DNA from: Cyathus striatus
Taxonomy: Eukaryota > Basidiomycota > Agaricomycetes > Agaricales > Nidulariaceae
Assembly: GCA_025738555.1 (NCBI GenBank)
Contig: JAOVFP010000001.1
Coordinates: 3,286,001 to 3,350,000, forward strand
DNA: 64,000 nucleotides
Direction of reading: 5' to 3'
Within the stretch, counting starts at the first letter, position 1. Each line of letters begins with the position of its first letter. Shown here piece by piece: positions 48,581-60,029 of the stretch. Under the pieces are notes generated by a model. The model was not told the origin of the DNA, did not search any database, and saw only the letters and a list, made by a program, of their open reading frames with translations. Both the position numbers and the translations under genes were made by a program.

Positions 48581-49426
48581 AAACACTTAGGATGATTTAT
48601 GTAATCAACAGCTATGATTTGTGTGTCATCGTATTAGAAATTCGAGTTTGAACAGCAAACCCGCCCACAATTTGGAACTAAGCAACGGACTATTGGCGTT
48701 TCGCGGGCCCCATTCACTCATTGAAATTGACATAATTGGCAAATCTACAAGCCCGTTTGCGTTTCCTTCCGGCACTATGAGCCCTTAAGGGATGAAAGTG
48801 TGCCCAGTTTTCGCGCACACAGAGTTTTGATTTCGTGTGCGCTGATGCAGAGGCAGTTTCATATCGTCGAGCATGGCTGATTAGCTTCTGAAGAATTCAA
48901 TCTAGGACTTAACCAGTCAGTTCCACGGATCTTTGTAACGTTTCAGTCTGTAAATCCAATGTAATACATATTCTTTTGTGCGGGAACATGCGATAACAGA
49001 GAAAATTCAAGGTGCATCTGATGTTCACCGGCCGTTCATCTGAGGTTGAAATGGCTAAAAAAAACATCATGAAAACGTGACCACAAGGAATCAGGAGTCT
49101 GCATCAACTTACGATAAACTAATAAGTCCAACAGTGCAGTTGTAGATACTTACTTGGCAGGGATAGTAGGATTGTGTCAGTGCAATATCGGTGAATTTGT
49201 AGGATGTTTACAAAACTACAAGCGGCGTTTGTAAAAATATAGATGGCGTGAGAAATTATACCGACAGCCGGCGTGGGCTTTTTTGGAAAGAGCGAAAGAG
49301 GAAATTTTGATTACTAAAATCAAGCAAAACGACCGCGAGAACTTCGAGTCCGAGTATAGTTCTCCGGCGAGTCGTTGACTTGCAGCGTTGTTGCACTTGC
49401 GGCCAGCACTTACTGAGCAGCTCTCC
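48581..49426. other. Upstream flank of secreted protein 1
   Basis: Contains a block AAGGGATGAAAGTGTG (48788-48803) also found upstream of module copies 2 and, diverged, 3. The duplicated promoter therefore extends to about 230 bp above the TATA motif. No coding sequence was recognised. Confidence 0.5.
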
Positions 49427-50341
49427 ATTATGAAGTTCCAAGTGTTGAAAAAGTCGCCGCCGCCGTAATTCGGTTGTGCCGTGGCCGTATCCACACTGCA
49501 TAGTTGGAATTGCTGTTTTTTCTTGCTTATGTTGTATAAAATGTGTACTATATTATATTCCATACATTTTGGCGCCGTTATGCGAGATGTATTCTGTGTT
49601 TTTGCTATGTTTTATCATTTGAAGAATTTTTCCCACGCTCCCCCACACACTGTTCAGCTTTCCGAAAACATACCAAATCTACCGAATAAATGTTGATTCA
49701 AATATATTGCATCTCTTCGTTATAAAATACACTCTATCTTGAAATACATAACAATACAAAGTACACTGGGCACGTAAGAGATCATATTTATTATATTGAA
49801 AATTAAATAAGCTCATATATCATTCAACTCGTTACATTGAATTGTGATATAAATTTTATCTCTCACTTAATTGCAGCTTTACTTGTACACTATTAATTCT
49901 TTCTTATAACCCAAAATCTTCATGAGAATACGTAGCATGCGAGATTATCTAGATAACGCATAATGAAGAAATTGTATTGAGCTCGATGGTGAGTAGCGAT
50001 GAGTGGAGGAGCTGGATATTACAAAGGAGACCTAACATAAACTACTCTAATTATAGCTTAAAAACATTTGAATCAACATTTATTCAGTAGATTTGGTATG
50101 TTTTCAGAAAGCTGAACAGTGTGTGGGGGAGCGTGGGAAAATTCTTCAAATGATAAAACATAGCAAAAACACAGAATACATCTCGCATAAAGGTGCCAAA
50201 ATGTATAGAATATAATATAGTACACATTTTATACAACATAAGCAAGAAAAAACAGCAATTCCAACTATGCAGTGTGGATACGGCCACGGCACAATTGAAT
50301 TACGGCGGCGGCGACTTTTTCAACACTTGGAACTTCATAAT
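49427..50341. repeat. Fold-back inverted repeat (about 275-bp arms, 364-bp loop)
   Basis: The arms 49427-49702 and 50067-50341 are near-perfect reverse complements. Both encode the same spurious frame (CCFFLLMLYKMCTILYSIHF) on opposite strands. Outer ends read ATTATGAAGTTCCAAGTGTT, and the inner ends pair AAATGTTGATTCAAA with its complement. The loop is AT-rich and noncoding. It may be a fold-back/MITE-type element or a hairpin-RNA source. No target duplication was identified. It lies 195 bp upstream of F-box paralogue B. Confidence 0.75.
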
Positions 50342-50536
50342 ATACGGCTACGGTGTACAGCCCTAGTTTGAACACGGTGGTGGCAGGCCGATACCAACGT
50401 GATACCAACGTGATACCATCAGTAATCAGCGTCATCGATAATATTAACATTCAGAATTGAAAATCCACCAGGCCAATGCCTCTAATCCTCTCTAATCCCT
50501 ATTGCATTAACAACACGGATACAACCCGATCGCTCA

Positions 50537-52063
50537 ATGCCCGAAGTTCCGCCAGAAATATGGCACCATATTGCGTCGTTTCTACCAGACGCGTCAGTGC
50601 ATGATCTCCTGTCTCTTAACAGAGTACTCTTCTACTTGTCGATGGGGATTCGTCACCGGGAGCTGGTGCTCAATGTCTATGATCACTCGGTTTCTGAGAA
50701 GTTGGTGCGGTACAAGTGAGTCCAGAGTTTCTGAGAATGATGAATGCAAATCGTTCACTGATAAAGTGATACGAAGAGACCGCATGTTGAGCAAGTATGT
50801 TAAAATTTTGACAATCGACGCCCACGTGGAACTAACAGGGGAAGAGCTGCACCATGTAGTCAGCTTAAGCTCCCTGTTGGACACGATCGTTATGCTAGAC
50901 TTCCTAGAAGTATTGTGCATCGATGTGCGAGGGCATAGTAGTAATGAGTCTTTCCCAGATGATCTCCGGGGACTCATAGCGTTAATATGGAATTCGCTAC
51001 CTGGTACCTACTTGATGCATTTGCATTTGCGAGGTAGCATTTCGTCTCTTAACATTGTGGCACCCCTGAGGCACACATTCCATGTGCTGAGAGATATTTC
51101 TCTGGAATTCACAAACAGAAGGCTATATAATGAACCAAGCTCCACTGCCAACACTTTATTACGATTTATCAATGGTCTTGCTTCACAGATCCGTGCCTTA
51201 TCAATTAAATGTGTCGAGGATTCAACACATATTTGGGGGTTTTTCGAGGAGTTAGAAATTTTTACTCTGCTAGATGGTCTGGAACTCAATCTCAGCACGG
51301 TCCCTTACCGGATTCCTCCTGTGGAGGCCTTTTACTCCATACAGAGATTTTTCTCTGGAAGTTCTGCCAAGCTGACATCCCTTACACTGAAGCTGGCGTT
51401 CCTAGGTACGACTAGATCCCCGATATGGTTGTCAAGTGATTCGTCCTTCCGCAAACTTCGAACGTTGGACTTGGATCCTCGCAGCTTTGGCACTACGCCG
51501 CCGGGAGCGTTTAGCACCGCCATATCTCGTTGTCAGCATTTGGAAGTCTTAACAATTAGGGATTGCGACACAGAGCCACTCTTGAATGCTATTGAAATTC
51601 TCAAGAATTGCTCGCAACTCTCAGCATTGATTATCTATACACATGACAATATATTGGATATTCGAATGTTCGATGCATTGTCGCTGTTATCTTCTCTGCG
51701 GAACTTGACCATTTACTGGGGTGTGTTTCGTCATATGTTAGCTATTTGTGGAGAAGCGGTAACTGTAAGTATTCTGTTTACTTCTGAATATAATTCAAGT
51801 TGATTTACTTGGAGGTTGACTTTTTACGGGCATTGGAATCACGTTCTTATACTCATTGGGAGCTACACGACATCAGCATCTACTGTAATGACAATCCCCT
51901 AGATTTGAATATCCTGTCACCAATCGCACGTTCTATACCTTCATTGAGAAGCCTTTGGGGGCAAGGGGAAAACAGAATCGTGATTAACGAAACTTTCCAC
52001 GAGCGATTTATAACTGAGGCGGATCTTGAGATGATAGAGGCTATATATGGACGTCGAGGTTGA
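50537..52063 (+). CDS. F-box protein with degenerate leucine-rich region (paralogue B), truncated tail
   Basis: Three exons (50537-50715, 50777-51764, 51815-52063) give 471 residues, with the same exon phases as paralogue A. Exon 1 (179 bp) holds the F-box (PEVPPEIWHHIASFLPDASV, LLSLNRVLFYLSM). Exon 2 aligns along its length with paralogue A (for example LSSLLDTIVMLDFLEVLCID and LRTLDLDPRSFGTTP). Exon 3 ends EMIEAIYGRRG, where a TGA replaces the Cys codon of paralogue A. Beyond the stop, DNA still resembles the tail of paralogue A, including TCGTGTAGTATGC. The truncation is thus recent and removes about 35 residues. Likely an SCF adaptor; target unknown. Confidence 0.85.
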
Positions 52064-52626
52064 AAGTTCCATGAAGTAATTTAATTCGTAGTAGTACCCT
52101 CGCGCGAATGATTAGTGTCATTAATGGTGGCTCGTGTAGTATGCTGTCATATCGGCCTCCTACAATAACCGGCGTATGAGACACTCTACGTTAATGCTAT
52201 GCAGAAACCCGAATACGTATATGTACATTACTATTTCATGAGATAGTGTTTCTTAACCTGAACAAACGGCCGGAATGCATAGAACGAGATACTTGAGCCT
52301 ACGTGGTTCAAACGTTCACTTGTGGAACATCCAGGCTTCCAAGCAAACGAACACTAAAACGTGACGCATGAACGTTAAATATAACTCATGGCGACATCTC
52401 AAGCACACTTCTAACAAGCATATTTATATTTCAACCGCAAGTTTAATAAATCTCCTTTACTCCATTGCATATCTCAGCCGTATATCCAATTGCCCAGATA
52501 AGGGACATCGTATGTATCCCAATACTAGTAAATGAAATCTAAAGAAAATGAATATTCAATCTTTGCATACAAGTAGTAAATTGAAGGATGCACTACAGTG
52601 GTTCATCCCTTACCTTCCAATCAAAA
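52064..52626. other. Convergent 3' spacer
   Basis: Begins with the untranslated relic of the F-box tail (to about 52160). The rest is AT-rich and without features. Confidence 0.5.
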
Positions 52627-52870
52627 TTAGGGATCTGGCCTTGGAGGTGGGGGCTTGGGCTTGGGCCCGGGATGATCTGGTCGGGGTTCAGGATTCCCAT
52701 CGCTGTCAGAAACTTGAAGATTTTTGGAATGGACCTATTAAGTACTACATGACATTTCTGTTCGAAAGATAAATAATAGAATGACTGACCTTCCGTAAAT
52801 TTCGTTGCGGGAGACCATAAACAGCCAATTGCAACGAAGCAACAAGAAGAAGAATGAACGAGATGCGCAT
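52627..52870 (-). CDS. Small secreted proline-rich peptide (secreted protein 2)
   Basis: Two exons (52870-52790, 52734-52627) encode 62 residues. Exon 1 is a signal peptide (MRISFILLLVASLQLAVYG) plus LPQRNLRK. A 55-bp phase-0 intron (GTCAGT..AATAG) follows. Exon 2 encodes a Lys/Pro-rich mature peptide ending DHPGPKPKPPPPRPDP. The predicted mature product is about 43 residues, without cysteines, and resembles proline-rich peptides in composition only. The exon layout matches secreted proteins 1 and 3. A GT donor just after the signal region and the shared promoter argue that it is real despite its size. Function unknown. Confidence 0.7.
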
Positions 52871-53260
52871 GATGATGGTGTATAGACCTGGAATTCGGCT
52901 AGGGATAATCTTAAGGATATATCGTGTCTTGCAATCCTTACTTGAGGGAAGAGCGAATAATAGGACCAGCCTAATATCTGTAGGCTAGAGGTTAGCAAAA
53001 TATGTAGAACAAGAGGTGATAGAAAAGCTTGCTTAGAGTTGTAAAGGTGACCGGGCACTGACTCAACCAACACTTTCCCATCGAGTTTATATAGTGCATC
53101 GAAAGGTACGAATCTGGTACGAATCACTGTAGTTTGAACTTGCCGCGAGCTGCACCACAGCTGTATTTAGAACGTATGACACGTAACGTTGGTGAAAAGG
53201 CGATCAATGGGATAACCTTTCCATTTCATCATGTCCACTCAAGGGATGAAAGTGTGTCCA
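52871..53260 (-). promoter_or_regulatory. Promoter and spliced 5' leader of secreted protein 2 (shared module, copy 2)
   Basis: On the minus strand: an upstream block AAGGGATGAAAGTGTGTCC (53240-53258, inverted relative to transcription), a TATATAA motif (53088-53094), the GTGCCCGGTCACCTTT block (53043-53058), a possible GC-type donor (CTAAGCAAGC), an AG acceptor with the exon GCTGGTCCTATTATTCGC (about 52970-52942), a GTAAGG donor and a TTCCAG acceptor just before the ATG. The order is identical to copy 1. Confidence 0.65.
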
Positions 53261-55777
53261 ACTTCGCACACAAGCACACACCCATTTTGATTCCCAATGC
53301 GACTGTCTAGACACCGAAACCAAAACATCGCCACAGTATTCGCGTATTTCATCTTTGATTAAAGTAGCGCAAGACCTAGTATGTTAACCATCGTAGCCTC
53401 GAAATATTCTAGAGGACACTGTAAATAGTCTGAAGCATTGCGAGTACCGAGAGGCCACAGAGAGTATGGAAAGGCTTGAATTGAAATGATAGAGTCTCAG
53501 GCTTTAGCCTATGCGAAAGGCGAGTATAATCGGCCCCTTTTCCCAGAGTTTGATGTTACTGTGGGCACAGTCAGACTTCAAGAGACGACAGAGTTTCCAT
53601 TATCGTGCGCAGAGTAGTTCCAACTTTAACAGTACTTGCATACACGGTGCGATACACCTACATTGTTACAAATACAGAAGAGCTACATCTCGCTATGATG
53701 TTATTCTAGAATCTGAATTAGCTGCTGGATATCTTGGTATTTCGGCAATCTGAAACTGTACGGAGAGGTCCTTCAAGTGGGGAAAACGTCTATCCACGCG
53801 GTGAAGTTGAACAAGATGTACGCCCACACAAGAGCTGTACCGTAGAGCGACACATGCCGAGCGAGTGTGGAGTCAACTTGGAGTTTCAGTAGCTCCATAT
53901 GAGGCGATGTAAAGAGTCCGCAGTATACACAAAGCGTAGCGTGAGCAAGTGGGTTCGTAGCCAATAGATGAACTAAGAAGCAGTTACGCTTAGCAGGTAA
54001 AGACCAGCAACGCTTAGCCACAAAGAACCGAGTATCCCATATTCCTCAAGAACTGCTAGAGCTACTGCGAGATGGGATAAGACCCGCTTAAGAAGCCTGA
54101 AAAACAGCTTTACATGCACGAGTGTTGCCAGAGATGTCGTAACCGGCGGAGATGATAAGCGCACCGGAATGATGACTGAGGATGCTGAGCAGTGAGAATT
54201 AACAGGGGAAGCTTGAAATTGGCAAATCTTGAGAATGAAGGTGACCATGGAGCGCTCTAGCTGGCGGAGACGGCGAATCGCTAGTGTTGCCCTTGCTGCA
54301 AGTGTTGCTGTCACGGAGAACAAGGACAAGGCCGCAGTATGTACCAGGCGAAGGTGTCCCGGAAGGGAGAGAGGAAGGCACCCAAGGCTCATCAGCGCCT
54401 GCAAGACTTAATCATCCTTCACGCCCACCTGCCAAAACCCAACCCAACTCACCCTTACCTCTCACCCCATGGCCTCCCAAGCCCACACGGCACGCAGTCC
54501 CCGCATATGCCCAAACCCCCCTGGCTAAGCCTTCGGAATAAGTGAGCGCTGCTCTGCCCCTTAGTTTCACTCCCTACTCTGGTGAATTAGTAAAAGACAA
54601 CATCTGCCTTTAGAGATGAAGAGAACGAAGACGGCAAGACTCCAGTCGCTGAAGGTGTAACTCATATCCATGCATTTGCCATCGTGGTACTAATTAACGT
54701 TGGGGGAACAGAAAATGCGTTGAGGATGTTCCTCGACGGTGCGCCAACACCTATAACATCTTCCTTATGATGGGGGTCCTATCCGGCCGCTTCTTCCCTA
54801 CTTTTCCTTCTTCCTCGTAGGCTGCTGAGACGGGGGCACGGCGAGCTACGATACTGTGCTATTCCGGAAAAGTAGACCATTGTATAGCTGCGGGTTGACT
54901 TGACTACCATTCCTTAGTCTGCATCTTCCTCTGGTTACCTTCCTCCTTTCTCCTCTTGTGACTGCGCAAAAAATTTGCCTGAATAGCTCTCTACATGCAG
55001 TTGCATATACTCTCCAGGGTCTGGTTCCATCTCCGTCGCCACTGTTCCTTGAGAAAACGATGGGCGCCGGTGCTGAAGGGAGAAAACAATGAAGTGCGTG
55101 GGAGACAGAGAACAGTTGGAACGTTGAAGCATCTAAATCTATGCTAACTTGTGTGCTGCTTGTGTCCTAGTTAGCACCTTAGAATATAAAGAAGTGACTG
55201 AGAAGTGACAAGGACAGACCTCTGAGTCCCGAGTCAGGAAAAAACAGTAGTTCCCCCCTTCCCAAACCTAACTAGTACCCTCATCATTAGGTATTCGGTA
55301 TGTCTTGCAAATTACGGGGTTGTCGGATCGAAATACACGCAGTGACTCTGGAGTCTGGATATGCATACAGTGCAAGCTGAGTGCAACGGCGACTCTGAAC
55401 TTCCTTCAAAAATCTATTAGGCGCTTTACCGAGTTCTCACGTAATATTACTATGCTTAGCGTCTTTGTAGCGCCTAATACTAAGTAGTGGACCAAGTAAA
55501 GTACTAATCTCAAACAAATCTATCTAATATTCATGTTCCAACCACAACTGCTGTATCCTAGTAAACGGGCGTTAACCAATCCTTATAACAAACATAATTC
55601 AACTCTGGACGACCTCATGGCTATATGAGTTGCTTTGACTATCCTGTTTCAACTCAGAATCAATTAAGTACTTCGACCAAACGCAGTGTGATGTGAATCC
55701 ATAGTGTAATTGTGTATAAGTAATCCGAAAACTAACTTGTACACGGGTGATTAGTACTATAGACTATGAGCTTATAA
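53261..55777. other. Gene-poor stretch
   Basis: Minus-strand frames at 53773-54404 are hydrophobic and could be remnants of a membrane protein, but no start, splice chain or family was established. The remainder holds nothing recognisable. Confidence 0.35.
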
Positions 55778-56353
55778 TCAATCCTTTTTAGCAGGTGATT
55801 TCGGGGGATCTAGGACGGGAGTTAGTGACCTGTGCGGGGGCCATTGGCTAGGATTTTGATTCTCCCTGGGTCCTCCGGGCCTTCCTGCTTCAGGCCTTGG
55901 AACCGGGTTCAGAACAGGTCGATTGGGCCTTGGAGCCGGATCCGGTAGAAGGGGGGTAAATGACCTTCCGGGTGGTGAACTTGGATTCGACCCACTGTGC
56001 TCTGATGGCGTCAATGGACTTTGTGGTGGTGAATTTGTATTCGACTCGTAAGTTATGGGTGTCACCGAGCCCTTGTTCCGGTTTGAATTTGATGAATTGG
56101 GCCTTTCGGGTGGTGGTGGAACGGGTGCGACAAGTGGAGTTCGAGGCAATGGCCTTGGTCTCCGTATCCTAGCCCTAGGTCCTGCGGGTATCTTTACGAC
56201 TCGGGGCTAGATAGCATTGTAATGAGTTATACGTTCGAATGATTAAGATACATAATAGCTGACCCTCGGCGGCTTCCGCGGTCCCATTGGTAAACCATGA
56301 ACAACCACGAACAACAAGGCAAAAAGAAGAATGATGAAGACCGATATGCGCAT
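55778..56353 (-). CDS. Secreted proline/serine-rich protein (secreted protein 3)
   Basis: Two exons (56353-56264, 56206-55778) give 172 residues. Exon 1 encodes a signal peptide (MRISVFIILLFALLFVVVHG), starting MRIS as in secreted protein 2, plus LPMGPRKPPR. A 57-bp phase-0 intron (GTCAGC..TCTAG) follows. The mature part is dominated by Pro, Arg, Asn and Ser (for example RIRRPRPLPRTPLVAPVPPP and PLLPDPAPRPNRPVLNPVPR), is basic and lacks cysteines, and ends SPAKKD. It looks disordered, like a cell-wall or extracellular linker-type protein. The immediate upstream DNA lacks the clear leader seen at copies 1 and 2, though GCCGGCCTTATTTTTCTTAT before the ATG may be a relic of it. Confidence 0.72.
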
Positions 56354-57718
56354 TATGTTGTATAAGAAAAATAAGGCCGGCAAGCGGCAGGGCCCACTAC
56401 CTGACCTTCTCATTTCATTATTTAAAGTTTAATGCACAGAATCATTTATTATTCAGTAAGTTTTAGGTAAACTACTAGTCTGGTATAATGAAGTGCGTGG
56501 ACCATAGAATTCTTAGGAATCAGGATGCGTGTTTGTCACTTGTATCGTCGGTTGACTCGAAGATACTGAAATCATGCGCATGATCCTATGTCAATAACGA
56601 AATCCCTTCTGTACACTGTTGTAATCCCTTATCTTTACTCTTTCGTACCAATACCAATGCTTGAGATTGATATTTCTAGGATAGTTCCACAGATGCCTGT
56701 TCAGATGACGAGCTACAGTCCCGAGCTCGTGTTGGCATGTGGGATATATACTGTCGACTCAGACCCCACCCCATCTAGCCCATACATCTCCCAAAAAGCA
56801 CAAACTACCTACCTTCTGCTCATTCGGGCTGATTGGAGGGTTAGCATGAGGTTGTATTTCTAGTAGTTAACGAAGATGGTGATGGCAGTTTTCTACCTCA
56901 GTCCATGGGATAACTTCATGGAAACCAGGGATTTTCATTGGGTTTCCTAGATCCTGCATTTGCCGTTCAAAAAAGGGACCGCACCAGTTCCACCACATGC
57001 TCCCCAGAGATAAAGCCTGTTTTTCCACAAATTTAACATTAAAACATTAACCTCTCATGCCTGCAAAGTAAAGGAGACATACCCTCAAGACCAAAACCTT
57101 CTTACATATGTCCCCCCAAGAAACTAATTCAATGTTGAGGAACGTGAAGTGCGCTGAGCAGAGGTATAGCCTTGGGATGATCTCGGAACATGGCACAGGA
57201 ACTACAGCACAGAAACCATGAGACACACCCACCATACGAGGTCAGCACTCCCTCTAGTGTGCACCCCACCAGGACACAGACTTGCATCAGTAAATCAGTG
57301 AGCATCTCGGTAATAAATATGCACATCATGATCAGATGATCAGAATACTCCAGCTCAGGAGCAATTATGAGACGTTAGGAGCTCCCCACAACTGTGGTAC
57401 GTCATCACGAGTGGCTCCCAATATTTTGAAGTGCCTGTGAGTTGCAACGACTATTAAATTCGCATTGTTACATATCAGATCATACCGGGGGTATCATAAT
57501 GGTATCAAGATTGTACTGTGATACTCTCTAGGTTAGCATAACTACTGCTGAGCATCTAATTATTCTCAGATTCATATTGTAGCTCGTCAAAATACACATA
57601 GATACTTTTGCTGAGGAACAATTTAAAGTAGTTCTGCACGACACATTACAGGGCTGAGAGAACATTGTTACATCCTCATGAGACTGACATAAACATATAT
57701 AGCACATATAGTTGAACA
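56354..57718. other. Intergenic, nothing recognised
   Basis: Presumed promoter of secreted protein 3, then short unconvincing frames. Confidence 0.4.
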
Positions 57719-57984
57719 TTAAAGACTCGCATAGCCGTCATCAAAGTCGGAGTCCGACCAACTAACAGGCTCATCATGTTCAAATATGTTATCCATGTTG
57801 AAATCTATGTCATCGGCATCTCATTCATCGTCTGAGTCAGAGTCTATCATCATGGCATTGCCCGCCTCCTCCTTGTCCTTGGTGATTTCACTCAACGAAA
57901 TCTGAATGACCTTTGCAAGTCTTTTGATGAAGAACTAATGCATTCTGACTTCCAGTGACGAAGTTTACAGGGCATTCCCTACAG
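57719..57984 (-). pseudogene. Remnant of a C2HC zinc-finger protein with acidic tail
   Basis: On the minus strand, after a CATACAG acceptor-like site, one frame reads CRECPVNFVTGSQNALVLHQ, then KTCKGH: a C-x2-C-x14-H-x3-C zinc-finger pattern. It then stops. The adjacent frame continues with KVIQISLSEITKDKEE and an acidic segment (MIDSDSDDE), meets a TGA, and resumes DADDIDFNMDNIF to a final TAA at 57719. A frameshift and a stop therefore break it. Such fingers occur at the N-terminus of some mushroom transposon proteins, but the origin is uncertain. Confidence 0.35.
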
Positions 57985-58302
57985 CTGTATGACATCAAGT
58001 CAAGTCAATTGTAAAGTAGAATGTTGAAGACACTAATGTAGCTCTCGGACTTCATGTTTCACCGATAATGTCAGGATTGTACTAACCTCCAAAGAACCCG
58101 GTACATTCAAGGCTCCAACAAGATATCCCATAGTGTCATGAATGAGCGAAACTTGGTATACTAGGCCTAAAGTATCAGTCTAGCTCCATCGCTTAATGAA
58201 CGCCACTGAAATCTGAGTCATAAATGATAAAACAGATAAGAAATGGGATATTGAGGTGCAACACACCAGTATCCAACTTTCATCTCCTTTCCTTCTCCCT
58301 AC

Positions 58303-59103
58303 ATGCCTTTTCAGATGCAAACTCAAACTGGGAACGCAGAACGCCTGGTTGAAGTTCAAGGTTCTGTCACTAATCTCGAAAACGAGGTTGATGATGATCC
58401 TATTTCTGAGCTGCAGCGCTATAAGCGTCTCTATCGTAGTGCTCAAGATGAACTTAATTACTCTGAGACGAGTGGGCAAGAGAGTTGGTAAGCATAAAAC
58501 CACACAGTGAGTACGTGTTTATAATATCTCACTTTCCAACTTTCCTTTCGACTTATAATCCCAGTGTTTGTGCCAAGATTCGAATGGGACACACCCAGAT
58601 TGCTCTATCAGCACTAGCTTTTTCATCCGATTCCTCTACCCAAAGAACTTTGAGCCTGACCTTGAAGATTTGGAAGCTGGGTTTCTTACAGGTGGACTTC
58701 TGGTGAAAGTACGTGCATGATTATGTTATTTAATTCCTTATGAAATGAATGCTTATGAATACCACAGGTGTTTAAGCACATTTTTACATCTCCCAACTCA
58801 GCCAAAACTGTTTACAGGTTCATTTTGCAATGTCTTGTGCGGAGGAATGGTCAAATGAGTCAGAAGGCTTCAGCTACCCCAAGTTTTATAACTTCATCGT
58901 TGATTTCTTTGAGGACACCACTGGTCCTGAGACGAGAATAAGAACCAAAAAGTTGTTGGCATGGTGGAATAAGTAAGTGCATTCCTATCGTGAATATTCT
59001 TAATTAACTTATATATTCAAAAGGAAAGTATTTGCGACTGTGGCTATACCTGTTGCTCAACGCACGCACTTCCGTTCCAGTGCAAAGCTAAGGGAACAAT
59101 GAA
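58303..59103 (+). pseudogene. Decayed DUF6698-like gene
   Basis: Several exon-like pieces recall the DUF6698 family of Agaricomycetes, which is of unknown function and often multi-copy. They are PISELQRYKRLYRSAQDEL, SFFIRFLYPKNFEPDLEDLE with EAGFLTGGLLVK, VFKHIFTSPNSAKTVY, and VHFAMSCAEEWSNESEGFSY followed by KFYNFIVDFFEDT and LLAWWNK. The first two pieces do not join in frame. The usual long segment between FTSP and the FALS-like block is missing, its ends being fused directly at about 58818. The locus is therefore judged a deleted, inactive copy. Family naming rests on memory of the motif. Confidence 0.5.
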
Positions 59104-60029
59104 GGTTGCGTGAGGCTAGTGTTACGCTGTAATGTCGATACAATGTATATCAATAGCTGTACAAATATATAACTACCATTGCTCCATCATAATGATTCAG
59201 TCCAATTATTAAGTCTTCTAATGAGCAATTATAAAGTATATTAAGCATGGTTACACCATATGATTATAATAAGTTATGTCATCTAATATTATTATATCGC
59301 ATTCTGCTTGCATGTATTCATTATTGACAATAGCAACTACTACGTATTATTGTTACAAAACATGATATCTATTTATGAATCCTGTATGGTTGCAGAGTAC
59401 ATATAAATATGTGACAAGATTATAATGTGTTCTGAATATTACCATTAATTTTGCTTGACACACAACCGCAGACTACATCATAATAAGCTACCAGAATTAT
59501 TAAGTTGAGGGCAGCTCAAATTTCATCAACGGCGGATATGATATGATCACGAGATTGTGGTGCATCATGTTAAATGTGGTGCATTGTGATGGATCATAAC
59601 CGCTCGCGAGGTTCTCCAGAATTTAGTGATGTGGCGCCATAGACTCTTCTCCTTCCCTATTGCAGGAATGGGGCGTGTGGCGATGTGTCTTACGATACAA
59701 GAGGAATAGAGAGGGGAGAGGGGAGTACTCGTAGAGAGAACGAACTCACAATACATGTATGATTCAAGAGGGATCGAGGAGGGAAGGAAAGTAGAAGCCA
59801 TGTCTGCAGTGTTCAGGTGGGTGCAAACAAACATAAATTTTTACCCATACAAAGCAGGCTCTGATCCGAAGCAATGCCGAGCGATCGGCCTGCAAAGTGC
59901 GTTTTCCAACGACCCACATAAACCCTACTACCTAAAAAGGTAGTGGGAATTATTATCTGCCTGAAGTTTAATTAATTTCTCTGTATAACATGTCTTGTAA
60001 CGCTTACTTACTTGAGAAGCTTTAATGTG
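59104..60029. other. Intergenic, nothing recognised
   Basis: Very AT-rich at 59150-59500. Short frames only. Confidence 0.4.

Noticed and set aside
49216..49563. Minus-strand frame of 115 codons at the left arm of the fold-back
   Set aside because: It begins inside the inverted-repeat arm and shows no recognisable domain.
53773..54404. Overlapping hydrophobic minus-strand frames, possibly a membrane protein
   Set aside because: The two frames could not be joined by credible splice sites and no family was recognised.
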